From: Solirubrobacter soli DSM 22325
GTDB lineage: Bacteria > Actinomycetota > Thermoleophilia > Solirubrobacterales > Solirubrobacteraceae
Reading direction: 5' to 3'
Assembly: GCF_000423665.1 (NCBI RefSeq)
Contig: NZ_AUIK01000008.1
Span: 434,001-498,000 of the forward strand
Length of the DNA stretch: 64,000 nucleotides
Part shown: positions 16,658 to 25,444 of the stretch, piece by piece
Layout of the letters: each line of letters starts with the position of its first letter
How positions within the stretch are numbered: position 1 is the first letter of the stretch
The notes under the pieces: model-generated
The model's database searches: none
Told to the model about the DNA's origin: nothing
The model's input: only the letters and a program-made list of their open reading frames with translations
Position numbers and translations under genes: made by a program

Positions 16658-17416
16658 CTAGGGCAAGCGTTCGATTCGGGTCCAGCCCTTCCAGCCCCGC
16701 TCCTCCAGGATCTCGAGGAGCCGCTCGGCGAGCGGTGAGGACTCGACCGCGGTGGCGTCCAGCAGGTCGACGAACGAGTCCTCGAACGGGTCCGTGCCCA
16801 CCTGGCCCGCGTCCATCGCCCGGATCATGAGGCGCTCGAGGATGTCGGCGATCTCCGAGATCCGGGGGTCGTCGGCCGGCCAGTCGATCGCTTCGCTGAG
16901 CAGGCGGTAGAGCTCGACCATGTCCGGGTCGTCGAGCTCTTTGTGCTTGGAGGCGATCACCGACTCGATCTGGTCCGGCACCTGGGCGGCGATCATGATC
17001 CAGCTGTCCCGCTCGAGCTCGATGTAGCGCTCGTCGACGCCCAGACCGCGGAGGCGGTCGAGGTAGTCCACGACGCCCTGCGGGAGCGCCAGGTGCTCGC
17101 CGGCGGCGAGCCTGGCGATCCGCCGGCGGTTGCCCTGCAGACCGCGGATCTCGGCGCGCAGCTGTTTGTCGATGTCGTCGATGCTGCGCGCGAACTCGTC
17201 GGGCCCGGCGTCGAGGAGCTCCTGTACGCGGGCCAGCGGGACGCCGGCGTCGGCCAGGGTGCGGATCCGGATCAGCCGCACGACCGCGGCGGCGTCGTAG
17301 TTCCGATAGCCGGAGTGGTCGCGCTCGGGCTCCGCCAGCAGCCCGATCTGGTGGTAGTGGCGGACCGCCCGGACGGTGACCCCGGCGTACGCCGCCAGAC
17401 GGCTGATCGTGAGCAT
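16658..17416 (-). CDS. MerR-family transcriptional regulator
   Basis: The protein has 252 residues. The N-terminal winged helix is clear (MLTISRLAAYAGVTVRAVRH, then GYRNYDAAAVVRLIRIRTLA), followed by a coiled coil (IDKQLRAEIRGLQGNRRRIA) and a long helical effector-binding region with no Cys-rich metal site. It follows the ABC permease gene by 5 bases and is the third gene of a regulator/exporter operon. It probably controls the exporter. Confidence 0.9.
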   Translation of the reverse strand: MLTISRLAAYAGVTVRAVRHYHQIGLLAEPERDHSGYRNYDAAAVVRLIRIRTLADAGVPLARVQELLDAGPDEFARSIDDIDKQLRAEIRGLQGNRRRIARLAAGEHLALPQGVVDYLDRLRGLGVDERYIELERDSWIMIAAQVPDQIESVIASKHKELDDPDMVELYRLLSEAIDWPADDPRISEIADILERLMIRAMDAGQVGTDPFEDSFVDLLDATAVESSPLAERLLEILEERGWKGWTRIERLP

Positions 17417-17421
17417 GGCCG

Positions 17422-18183
17422 TCAGGCGATCTTCCGGCGATAGGTGAGCATCGCGAAGCCGTAGGCGACGAGGAGGACACCGGCGCACCAGCCGAGGGCG
17501 ACCCAGATGTCGCTGCCGACCGGCTGGCCGGCGAACAGGCTGCGCATCGCGTCCACGATCGACGTGACCGGCTGGTTCTCGGCGAACGCGCGCACCGCTG
17601 CGGGCATCGACTGGGTGGGGACGAAGGCCGAGCTGATGAACGGCAGGAAGATGAGCGGGTAGGCGAACGCGCCCGCGCCCTCCACGGTCTTCGCGGTGAG
17701 CCCGGGAATCACCGCGAGCCAGGTCAGCGCGAGCGTGAACAGGCCCAGGATGCCGCCGATCGCCAGCCAGGCGGTCACGCTCGCTCCGGAGCGGAAGCCC
17801 ATGACGAGGGCGACGAGCACGACCACGACGATCGAGATGAAGTTGGCGACCAGCGAGGTCAGGACGTGCGCCCACAGCACGCCGGAGCGCGCGATCGGCA
17901 TCGACTGGAAGCGCTCGAACAGCCCTCCCTGCATGTCCGTGCAGAGCCTCACGGCGGTGTAGGCGATGCCCGACGCGATCGTGATGAGCAGGATGCCGGG
18001 CAGCATGTACTCCACGTACGAGTCCGAGCCGGTGGCGATCGCGCCGCCGAACACGTAGACGAACAACAGCATGATCGCGATCGGCGTGACGACGGTCGTG
18101 ATGATCGTGTCGACGCTGCGCGTGATGTGCTTCAACGACCGTCCGGTCAGGGCGGCCGTGTCGGAGAAGAAGTGCGTCGTCAT
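17422..18183 (-). CDS. ABC-2 type transporter permease (DrrB-like)
   Basis: The protein has 253 residues and about six membrane segments, for example TPIAIMLLFVYVFGGAIATG, FISIVVVVLVALVMGF and FTLALTWLAVIPGLTAKTVE. The conserved MLPGILLITIASG motif of ABC-2 permeases is present. It overlaps the ATP-binding gene by 4 bases. With that gene it forms a DrrAB-like exporter, often for lipids or drugs; the substrate is unknown. Confidence 0.92.
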   Translation of the reverse strand: MTTHFFSDTAALTGRSLKHITRSVDTIITTVVTPIAIMLLFVYVFGGAIATGSDSYVEYMLPGILLITIASGIAYTAVRLCTDMQGGLFERFQSMPIARSGVLWAHVLTSLVANFISIVVVVLVALVMGFRSGASVTAWLAIGGILGLFTLALTWLAVIPGLTAKTVEGAGAFAYPLIFLPFISSAFVPTQSMPAAVRAFAENQPVTSIVDAMRSLFAGQPVGSDIWVALGWCAGVLLVAYGFAMLTYRRKIA

Positions 18184-18938
18184 CGGTCGTCACCCACGAG
18201 CGCGAGGAAGACGTCCTGGAGGGTCGGCTGCTTCTCGACGTACTCGACCTGCGCGGGCGGGAGCAGCTGCTTGAGCTCGGCGAGGGTGCCGTCCACGATG
18301 ATGCGGCCCTGGTGAAGGATCGCGATCCGGTCGGCCAACTGCTCGGCCTCGTCCAGGTACTGCGTCGTGAGCAGCACCGTCGTCCCGCCGGCGGCGAGCT
18401 CCTTGACCGCCTCCCACACCTCGATGCGGCCTTGGGGGTCGAGCCCGGTCGTCGGCTCGTCGAGGAAGATGACCGGCGGGTTCCCGATGAGGCTCATCGC
18501 GATGTCCAGCCGGCGCCGCATGCCACCGGAGTAGGTCGCCACTCTCCTCCCCCCGGCGTCGGTCAACGCGAACCGCTCCAGCAGCTCGTCAGCGATCCTT
18601 CCGGGGTCCTGGAGATGCCGCAACCGAGCCATCAGTGCGAGGTTCTCGCGCCCGCTGAGGACCTCGTCGACGGCCGCGAACTGGCCTGTGAGGCTGATCG
18701 ACTCGCGCACCCGCGCCGATTGCGTCGCGACGTCGAACCCGTTGACCCCGGCCGCTCCGGCATCTGCCTTCAGCAGCGTGGACAGGATCTTCACGACCGT
18801 GGTCTTGCCCGCCCCGTTGGAGCCGAGGAGGGCGAAGATGGTCCCTCGCGGGACACCGAAATCCACGCCGCGGAGCACCTCCAGCTCGTTGAACGACTTC
18901 TGCAGTCCTCGTACTTCAATCGCGAGATCGTCTGGCAT
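18180..18938 (-). CDS. ABC transporter ATP-binding protein (DrrA-like)
   Basis: The protein has 252 residues. Walker A is GSNGAGKTTV, Q loop SLTGQFAAVD, signature YSGGMRRRLDIAMS, Walker B VIFLDEPTTGLD, and the H-loop region follows (LTTQYLDEAEQLADRI). The ATSGG-to-YSGGM form of the signature is usual in DrrA-type importers and exporters. It is the first gene of the operon ABC-ATPase, permease, MerR. Confidence 0.94.
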   Translation of the reverse strand: MPDDLAIEVRGLQKSFNELEVLRGVDFGVPRGTIFALLGSNGAGKTTVVKILSTLLKADAGAAGVNGFDVATQSARVRESISLTGQFAAVDEVLSGRENLALMARLRHLQDPGRIADELLERFALTDAGGRRVATYSGGMRRRLDIAMSLIGNPPVIFLDEPTTGLDPQGRIEVWEAVKELAAGGTTVLLTTQYLDEAEQLADRIAILHQGRIIVDGTLAELKQLLPPAQVEYVEKQPTLQDVFLALVGDDR

Positions 18939-18984
18939 TGCAGAAGTGTGTGGGGTTTACGCAGCGTCAAGGTCAAGCCCGTTC

Positions 18985-19551
18985 TCAGAAATGTCCCTTG
19001 ACGGCCTCGCCGGTGACGCGGCGGTCGTCCGAGAACCCCGGACGCAGGATCAGCACTTCCGCGGGAGCGCGCTCGAGCAGCCAGACGAGGTCGTCGCCCG
19101 AGAGGCCGGTGCGCGTGTCGCCCGCGGCGGGGACGATCACCCGGTCGACGGGTTCCTCTTCGAGCAACAGTGCGAGGGCATGCCGGTAGGTGCGGCCGCG
19201 CCCGATCCGGGCGTCGACCGGGATCTCGGCGCTCGCTGCAACCTGTTCGATCGCCTCGAGCAGCGGCATGCCGATGCCACACTGACCAGGGACGGCCGCG
19301 TCGAGTGGGAGGTGGCGCGGGACGGTGGCCAGGAACGCGGGCACGAGCGTGGCGTCCTCGGCCCGCGCGAGACGGAGTGCGGCGTCGAGCGAGCGGCGCG
19401 AGATCGCGGTGCCGGTGAAGGGCAGCAGGATGCGCCGGACGCGTCCGGCGCCGGCGTTGCGGCGCGCTCGGCGGTGGCGCGCGTACGCGAAGCCCCCGAC
19501 CGCACCGAGCACGATCGCCACCAAGGCGACGGCGACGTCGTAGACGCTCAT
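18985..19551 (-). CDS. Membrane-anchored universal-stress-like protein next to KdpD
   Basis: The protein has 188 residues. An N-terminal membrane segment (VAVALVAIVLGAVGGFAYA) is followed by a basic stretch and a USP-like alpha/beta domain (RILLPFTGTAISRRSLDAAL, RVIVPAAGDTRTGLSGDDL, APAEVLILRPG). It overlaps the stop of the truncated kdpD by 4 bases, so the two are translated together. It may supply a membrane-tethered sensing domain missing from the short KdpD. This reading of its role is inference. Confidence 0.78.
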   Translation of the reverse strand: MSVYDVAVALVAIVLGAVGGFAYARHRRARRNAGAGRVRRILLPFTGTAISRRSLDAALRLARAEDATLVPAFLATVPRHLPLDAAVPGQCGIGMPLLEAIEQVAASAEIPVDARIGRGRTYRHALALLLEEEPVDRVIVPAAGDTRTGLSGDDLVWLLERAPAEVLILRPGFSDDRRVTGEAVKGHF

Positions 19552-20606
19552 TTCTCCCTCCTGGCTGCGACGATCCGGACGTCCACGCCGCGAGGGGCTA
19601 CCTGCATCAGGCGCTGCGGCAGCGGCTCACGGAGACGCCGGAGGCCGCGACGCGGCGGTGACTCGCCGACGAGCACGTATGTGGTGCCGCGCTCGCGGAT
19701 CTCGTCGGCTGCCGCGGCGACCACATCGTCGGACTCGCGCACGATCATGTGCGCGCCGAGCACCGATGTCAGCTGGCGCAGGGCGGCGAGCGCGCGGGCG
19801 CGCTCCTCGTCAGGTGCGCGGCCAGGCGGCTGCACCCACAGCACATCGAGCTCGGCACCGAGCCGCTGCGCCGAGCGCCAGGCGCGGCGGACGAGCCGCT
19901 GCGCGGACGGCTGCGGCTGCACGAGCGCGAGTAGGCGCTCGCCGACCGCCGGCGCCGGGGACATCTCGTCGCGGCGCGCGACGACCTCCTCCGCGGTCTG
20001 GCGCAGCGCCGCCTCGCGCAGCGCGACGAGGTTCTCGATCCGGAAGAAGCCGTTCAGCGCCGCGTCGATGCGCGCCTCCGGATAGACCTTGCCCTCGCGC
20101 AGCCGCGCGAGCAATGCTTCAGGCGTGACGTCGACGAGGACGATCTCGTCGGCGCGCTGGAGGCTCTGGTCGGGCAGCGTCTCGCGGACGCGCACCCCGC
20201 TCATCTCGGCGAGGGTGTCGTTGAGCGACTCCAGGTGCTGGACATTCAAGGTCGAGAAGACGTCGATCCCCGCTTCGAGCACGTCCTCGACGTCCTCGAA
20301 GCGCTTCGCGTGCTCGACGCCGGGCGGGTTGGTGTGGGCGAGCTCGTCGATCAGGCACAGCGCGGGCGCGCGGCGCAGGATGCCCGGGAGGTCCATCTCC
20401 TCCACGGTCACGCCGCGATAGGAGATCGAGCGGCGCGGCACGATCTCCAGATCGGCGACGAGTGCGGCGGTCTCGACGCGCCCGTGGGTCTCCACCAAGC
20501 CGATCACGGTGTCGCGGCCGTCGGCCGCTCCCTCCTGGAGCATGCGGTAGGTCTTGCCGACGCCCGCCGCCATGCCGAGGAACACCTTGTGCCGCCCACG
20601 GGCCAT
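19548..20606 (-). CDS. kdpD: KdpD sensor half only (N-terminal KdpD domain plus USP domain, no kinase)
   Basis: The protein has 352 residues; full-length KdpD is usually near 900. The KdpD-N domain with its Walker A-like GMAAGVGKTYRML at about 11-23, GLVETHGR, LCLIDELAHTN and STLNVQHLESLND is intact, followed by a USP domain at about 230-350. There is no membrane core and no histidine-kinase domain, and no KdpE gene is in the window. The reading frame ends cleanly and overlaps the next gene, so it looks like a true short form rather than a broken gene. It lies 25 bases downstream of kdpB. Confidence 0.85.
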   Translation of the reverse strand: MARGRHKVFLGMAAGVGKTYRMLQEGAADGRDTVIGLVETHGRVETAALVADLEIVPRRSISYRGVTVEEMDLPGILRRAPALCLIDELAHTNPPGVEHAKRFEDVEDVLEAGIDVFSTLNVQHLESLNDTLAEMSGVRVRETLPDQSLQRADEIVLVDVTPEALLARLREGKVYPEARIDAALNGFFRIENLVALREAALRQTAEEVVARRDEMSPAPAVGERLLALVQPQPSAQRLVRRAWRSAQRLGAELDVLWVQPPGRAPDEERARALAALRQLTSVLGAHMIVRESDDVVAAAADEIRERGTTYVLVGESPPRRGLRRLREPLPQRLMQVAPRGVDVRIVAARREK

Positions 20607-20631
20607 CAGAGCGCCCGGCGCGTGGGCATCG

Positions 20632-22704
20632 TCACGCCCCCAGGAGGTTGTGGACGATCAGGTCGATCAACTTGATGCCGACGAACGGCGCGATCAGGCC
20701 GCCGACGCCGTAGATCAGCAGGTTGCGGCGCAGCAGAGCGGTCGCCCCGACGGCGCGGTACTTGACGCCGCGCAGCGCGATCGGGACCAGCAGCGGGATC
20801 ACGATCGCGTTGAAGACGATCGCGGAGATGATCGCCGACTGTGGTGTCCCGAGGTCCATGACGTTGAGCTTCGCCAGCGGGCCTTGGGATGCTCCCGGTG
20901 CGGCGTAGGTGGCGACGAAGATCGCCGGCAGGATCGCGAAGTACTTCGCGATGTCATTGGCGATCGAGAACGTCGTCAGCGCGCCGCGGGTGATCAGCAG
21001 CTGCTTGCCGACCTCGACGATCTCGATCAGCTTCGTCGGGTTGGAGTCGAGGTCGACCATGTTGCCGGCCTCGCGGGCGGCCTGGGTGCCGGTGTTCATC
21101 GTCACGCCGACGTCGGCCTGGGCGAGCGCGGGGGCGTCGTTGGTGCCGTCGCCGGTCATGGCGACCAGGCGGCCCTGCTCCTGCTCTGACCTGATGAGCT
21201 CGAGCTTGCGTTCGGGCGTGGCTTCGGCGAGGAAGTCGTCGACGCCGGCCTCCTCGGCGATCTTGGCCGCCGTGAGGCGGTTGTCGCCGGTGACCATGAC
21301 GGTGCGGATGCCCATCGCGCGCAACTGCTCGAAGCGCGCCCGCATGCCCTCCTTGACGGTGTCCTTCAGGTAGACGACGCCGAGGATCTGGGCGTCGCGG
21401 GCGACGGCCAGCGGCGTGCCGCCTTCGCGCGAGATGCGATCGAGGACCGGCGCCAGCTCGGACGGCGCGGCGCCGCCCTCGGCCTCGACCCACTTGACGA
21501 TCGCCTCGCCCGCTCCCTTGCGCAGCCGCGTCCCATCGGTGTCGATGCCACTCATCCGCGTCTGCGCGGTGAACGGGACGAACTCGTGGGTGCCGAGCTC
21601 ACGCTCGCGGATGCCGAACTGCTTGGCCAGCACGACGATCGAGCGCCCCTCGGGGGTCTCGTCGGCGAGCGATGCCATCTGCGCCGCCTCGGCCAGCTCG
21701 ACCTCGCTCACGCCCGGCATCGGCACGAACTCGGCGGCCTGGCGGTTGCCGAGCGTGATCGTGCCGGTCTTGTCGAGCAGCAGCACGTCGACGTCGCCGC
21801 TCGCCTCCACGGCGCGGCCGCTCAGAGCGAGCACGTTGCGGCGTACGAGCCGGTCCATGCCCGCGATGCCGATCGCGCTCAACAGCGCGCCGATCGTCGT
21901 CGGGATCAACGCGACCAGCAGCGCGATCAGCGTCGTGGTCGAGATGTCGGTGTTCGCGAACTCCGCGAACGGCTTCAGCGCGACGATCACGAACAGGAAG
22001 ATCAGCGTCAGCCCCGCGAGCAGGATGTTGAGCGCGATCTCGTTCGGCGTCTTGCGCCGCTCGGCGCCCTCGACCAACGCGATCATCCGGTCCAGGAACG
22101 ACTTGCCGGGCTCCTGCGTGATCTCGACGACGATGCGGTCGCTCAGCACACGCGTGCCGCCGGTCACCGCGCTGCGATCGCCGCCGGACTCGCGGATGAC
22201 GGGCGCGGACTCGCCGGTGATCGCGGACTCGTCGACCGAGGCGATGCCCTCGATCACCGTGCCGTCGCCCGGGATCACCTCGCCGGCGGTGACCACCACG
22301 GTGTCGCCGCGCTGCAGTTGCGACGCGGGGACCTCGCCACCGCTCGAGAGCCGCGCGGTCGTCTCCGCCCGCATCGAGCGCAGCGACGCGGCCTGCGCGC
22401 GGCCACGGCCCTCCGCCAGCGCTTCGGCGAGGTTGGCGAAGACGACCGTGAGCCACAGCCAGACCGCGATCGTGAACGTGAACCACCCCGGGTCCTTCGA
22501 GCCCAGGATCCACGCGATCGTCGTGATCGCCGCGCCGACCTCGACCACGAACATGACCGGGTTGCGGACCTGCACGCGCGGGTCCAGCTTGGCGAACGAG
22601 TGCCCGATCGCGGGCCAGAGGATCTCCGGCGTGAACAGCGACTTCGACTTGCGCGGCGTGCCCGTGGGCGGCGCCGGGGCGGGGGGATGTGCGAGTGCGG
22701 TCAT
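20632..22704 (-). CDS. kdpB: KdpB, ATPase subunit of the KdpFABC potassium transporter
   Basis: The protein has 690 residues, the normal length. It has the P-type ATPase motifs: TGES in [10 protein letters not shown], phosphorylation site DKTGTIT with Asp near 311, and [19 protein letters not shown]. Membrane helices lie at about 50-95 and 225-285 and near the C-terminus. It hydrolyses ATP to drive high-affinity K+ uptake through KdpA. It overlaps kdpC by 4 bases and belongs to the operon in the order F, A, B-C coupled, then KdpD. Confidence 0.97.
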   Translation of the reverse strand: MTALAHPPAPAPPTGTPRKSKSLFTPEILWPAIGHSFAKLDPRVQVRNPVMFVVEVGAAITTIAWILGSKDPGWFTFTIAVWLWLTVVFANLAEALAEGRGRAQAASLRSMRAETTARLSSGGEVPASQLQRGDTVVVTAGEVIPGDGTVIEGIASVDESAITGESAPVIRESGGDRSAVTGGTRVLSDRIVVEITQEPGKSFLDRMIALVEGAERRKTPNEIALNILLAGLTLIFLFVIVALKPFAEFANTDISTTTLIALLVALIPTTIGALLSAIGIAGMDRLVRRNVLALSGRAVEASGDVDVLLLDKTGTITLGNRQAAEFVPMPGVSEVELAEAAQMASLADETPEGRSIVVLAKQFGIRERELGTHEFVPFTAQTRMSGIDTDGTRLRKGAGEAIVKWVEAEGGAAPSELAPVLDRISREGGTPLAVARDAQILGVVYLKDTVKEGMRARFEQLRAMGIRTVMVTGDNRLTAAKIAEEAGVDDFLAEATPERKLELIRSEQEQGRLVAMTGDGTNDAPALAQADVGVTMNTGTQAAREAGNMVDLDSNPTKLIEIVEVGKQLLITRGALTTFSIANDIAKYFAILPAIFVATYAAPGASQGPLAKLNVMDLGTPQSAIISAIVFNAIVIPLLVPIALRGVKYRAVGATALLRRNLLIYGVGGLIAPFVGIKLIDLIVHNLLGA

Positions 22705-23309
22705 CGGCCGAGTGCCTCGTTGAGCTTGGTGGTGTTGACGCCGGGCTCGCCGAGCAAGCCGAGGAAGCGCCCGTCGGTGTTGTCGTCCACGAGCTGGTTG
22801 ACGCGCTCGAGCGAGATACCGCGCACGGCGGCGACGCGACGCGCCTGGATGCGTGCGTTGTCGACCGAGATGTGCGGGTCCACGCCCGAGCCTGAGGTCG
22901 TGACGGCGTCCGCCGGGACCTTGGCGTTGGTCAGGCCGGGGTTGTCAGGGCCGTTGAGCGCGATGTACGCGGCGAGCTGGTCGCGGTAGAAGTACCGCGC
23001 GCTGGACTGGTTCGGCCCGCGGTTGGAGAAGAAGGTGCCGTTGGCGTTGTAGCCGGTCTGCGACGGGCGCGGCTGGAAGTAGCGCGGATCGGGTTCGGTG
23101 ACCTCGTTGCCGTCGGCGTCCTTCTTGGGCTGGCCGTTGGCATCCAGGACCGGCTTGGTCCACGCCTTGGCGATCAGGTCGGGGTTGCCGTCGGCGTTCT
23201 TTCCGAACGCGACCTGCGAGATCCCCGTGATCACGAGCGGATAGACGAGCCCGAGCAGGACCGTGAAGACGACCACGGCCAGAGCTGAGGTGATGAAGTT
23301 CCGTTTCAT
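22701..23309 (-). CDS. kdpC: KdpC, subunit of the potassium-transporting ATPase
   Basis: The protein has 202 residues with one N-terminal membrane anchor ([20 protein letters not shown]) and an extracytoplasmic domain with [20 protein letters not shown] and [10 protein letters not shown], hallmarks of KdpC. Family KdpC proteins stabilise the complex and raise ATP affinity. It overlaps kdpB by 4 bases and follows kdpA by 3. Confidence 0.96.
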   Translation of the reverse strand: MKRNFITSALAVVVFTVLLGLVYPLVITGISQVAFGKNADGNPDLIAKAWTKPVLDANGQPKKDADGNEVTEPDPRYFQPRPSQTGYNANGTFFSNRGPNQSSARYFYRDQLAAYIALNGPDNPGLTNAKVPADAVTTSGSGVDPHISVDNARIQARRVAAVRGISLERVNQLVDDNTDGRFLGLLGEPGVNTTKLNEALGR

Positions 23310-23312
23310 GGC

Positions 23313-25001
23313 TTAGAAGAGCTGGTTGGTCATGCCCTGGACCACCGGTCCGAGCAGCAGGGCGGGGAAGAAGGTCAGCGCGCCGATCAACACCACGACG
23401 CCGATCAGCAGCCCGGCGAAGGTCGGCGTGTCCGTGCGCATCGTGCCGAGGCCCGCGGGTGCCACACGCTTCTTCAGCATCACGCCGGCGACGGCGAGCG
23501 TGAAGACGATCGGGATGAAGCGCGCGAGCACCATCGTCATGCCGCCGAGCAGGTCGGCGAACGTGATGCCGTGGGCGCCGATGTTCCCGGGCGTCGGCTG
23601 GAAGTAGCCCGTGTAACCGGCGAACGCCGAGCCGTTGTTGTTCGCCTGTGACATGTAGGCATACAGCGACTCGCTGAAGCCCTGCGGGCCGGAGGCATAG
23701 ATCGACGGGGCCCCGTACTTCGAGGCGGTCGCGAGACTGGTGGCGACGAGGATCGCGAGCGGCGTGAACAGGAGGCCGAGCACGATCAACTTGATCTCGC
23801 GCGCCTCGATCTTCTTGCCCAGATACTCCGGCGTGCGCCCGACCATCAGGCCACCGATGAAGACGGCCAGCAGGACGTAGAGGAGCATCGTGTACAGGCC
23901 CGTGCCGACGCCGCCGAACACGCTCTCGCTGTAGGCGAGGTCGACCATCGGAACCAGGCCCCCGATGCCCGTCAGCGACTCGAACGCGGAGTTGACGGCG
24001 CCGGTCGATGTCACTGTGGTCACCGCGGTCCACAGCGCGGAGGGCGCGGTGCCGAAGCGCACCTCCTTGCCCTCCATGTTCGCGCCGACGATGCCGGCCG
24101 CGTGCTGGGCGGGGGTGACATGTGACTCGGCGATGTACACGACGATCACCGAGATCGCGAACAGCACGAACATCGCGCCGAAGATCGTCCAGCCCTGCCG
24201 GCGGCTGCCGACCATGCGGCCGTACGTGAACGTCAGCGACGCCGGGATCGCGAGCATCGCCAGCGTCTCGAGGAAGTTCGTGAGCCCGTTCGGGTTCTCG
24301 AACGGCATCGCGGAGTTGACGTTGAAGAACCCGCCGCCGTTGGTGCCGAGTTCCTTGATGATCTCCTGCGAGGCGACCGGGCCCCAGTGCGAGAGCGACT
24401 GGACCACGCCCTGAGACGCGAGCACGAGCGCGCCGACGATCGAGATCGGCAGCAGCACGTACAGCAGCGACCGGGTCAGGTCCTGCCAGAAGTTGCCCAG
24501 GCCGGTCGCGCCGGTGCGGCGCGCGGCGATCGCACGGATCAGGGCGACGGCGACGACGATGCCGACCGCGGCCGAGACGAAGTTCTGCACGGCCAGGCCG
24601 GCCATCTGGCTGAAGAACGACAGCGTGGTCTCGCCGCCGTAGTACTGCCAGTTGGTGTTGGTGATGAACGACGAGGCGGTGTTGAACGACAGGTCCCAGG
24701 TGCCCGAGTGAAAGCCATCGGGATTGAACGGGTGCAACGTCTGCGTGCGGAGAATGAGGTAGAGCGCGAACCAGAACAGGCCGGAGAACACGAGCAGCGC
24801 GCCCGCGTAGGACTTCCAACCTTGGGTGCGCTCGACATCGACGCGGAGGACGCGGTAGACGAGCCGCTCCAGCGGCCCGACCACCGGGGTGAGGAACACG
24901 CGCTCGTTCGTGAACACGCGAGCCATGTAGCCGCCCAACAGCGGCACGATCGCGATCAGAACGGCGCAGAGGAAGATGATCTGAATCCAGCCCTGGAGCA
25001 T
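23313..25001 (-). CDS. kdpA: KdpA, potassium-binding and channel subunit
   Basis: The protein has 562 residues, as usual, with about ten membrane helices. The four selectivity-filter-like regions are recognisable, for example GTNGGGFFNVNSAMPFENPN, NSAFESLTGIGGLVPM and NNNGSAFAGYT. It binds K+ from outside and conducts it into KdpB. Its ATG lies 2 bases after the kdpF stop. Confidence 0.97.
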   Translation of the reverse strand: MLQGWIQIIFLCAVLIAIVPLLGGYMARVFTNERVFLTPVVGPLERLVYRVLRVDVERTQGWKSYAGALLVFSGLFWFALYLILRTQTLHPFNPDGFHSGTWDLSFNTASSFITNTNWQYYGGETTLSFFSQMAGLAVQNFVSAAVGIVVAVALIRAIAARRTGATGLGNFWQDLTRSLLYVLLPISIVGALVLASQGVVQSLSHWGPVASQEIIKELGTNGGGFFNVNSAMPFENPNGLTNFLETLAMLAIPASLTFTYGRMVGSRRQGWTIFGAMFVLFAISVIVVYIAESHVTPAQHAAGIVGANMEGKEVRFGTAPSALWTAVTTVTSTGAVNSAFESLTGIGGLVPMVDLAYSESVFGGVGTGLYTMLLYVLLAVFIGGLMVGRTPEYLGKKIEAREIKLIVLGLLFTPLAILVATSLATASKYGAPSIYASGPQGFSESLYAYMSQANNNGSAFAGYTGYFQPTPGNIGAHGITFADLLGGMTMVLARFIPIVFTLAVAGVMLKKRVAPAGLGTMRTDTPTFAGLLIGVVVLIGALTFFPALLLGPVVQGMTNQLF

Positions 25002-25003
25002 GG

Positions 25004-25093
25004 CTAGAAGCGCTCCCCTCGCAACAGCGCGTAGAGGAGGTAGACCGCCAGGACGGCGGAGACGATCAGGCCCGCGAGGTCGGCGGCGCTCAT
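25004..25093 (-). CDS. kdpF: KdpF, small membrane subunit of the Kdp transporter
   Basis: This 29-residue ORF is too short for usual gene callers. It is a single membrane helix (LAGLIVSAVLAVYLLYALL) ending in RGERF, the typical KdpF shape. Its start overlaps the stop of a 26-residue ORF by 4 bases (ATGA), and it ends 2 bases before kdpA. In the family KdpF stabilises the complex. Confidence 0.88.
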   Translation of the reverse strand: MSAADLAGLIVSAVLAVYLLYALLRGERF

Positions 25094-25170
25094 ATGCGGT
25101 CCACCAGCTCGATCAGGCCGTAGAGCGCGATGAAGGCCACCAGGGCCAGTGCGACGGCGACGAAATCCAT
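25090..25170 (-). CDS. Very small membrane ORF preceding kdpF
   Basis: The ORF has 26 residues: one predicted membrane helix (VAVALALVAFIALYGLIELV) starting at the ATG at 25170 and ending in a charged tail (VDRI). Its TGA overlaps the kdpF ATG by 4 bases, so it is translationally coupled to kdpF. Short ORFs of this kind precede kdpF in some actinobacteria, as far as I recall. It could be an extra Kdp subunit or a leader peptide; the coupling argues against chance. Confidence 0.6.
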   Translation of the reverse strand: MDFVAVALALVAFIALYGLIELVDRI

Positions 25171-25444
25171 GCCACCGATCGTGGATCGCGAGCGGTCAAG
25201 CGCCCATTCAGGTTCCGCCCACGCGTATACAGATTTCGTAAAGGACGGTGGGAGCCCCCGGAGTCGTGGTTCTCCGCGATCGGCATCTGTGGCATCGGCG
25301 GGTCGTCGACCGCCGCGAGATCCTCAAGGCGGCTCCCGCCCACCTACGCGATCGACGACCTCGTCATCGACGACTCGGCTACGCCGCCGAGTTCTTCGGG
25401 CTGCCGCGCGACCGGACCGTCATCGTCGGCTCGCACATCGACGT
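25171..25444. other. Intergenic region upstream of the kdp operon
   Basis: This 274-base gap separates the kdp operon from the glutamate decarboxylase gene. It has a relatively A+T-rich patch at about 25226-25246 (GTATACAGATTTCGTAAAGG) that could hold the kdp promoter. A frame at 25248-25448 has a start (GTG after AAAGGACG) and encodes an Arg-rich 66-residue peptide ending GYAAEFFGLPRDRTVIVG, which might be a decayed gene end. I see no hairpin typical of a riboswitch. Confidence 0.35.

Noticed and set aside
25171..25444. c-di-AMP or other riboswitch before the kdp operon
   Set aside because: The space is too short and no stem-loop set of that class could be recognised.
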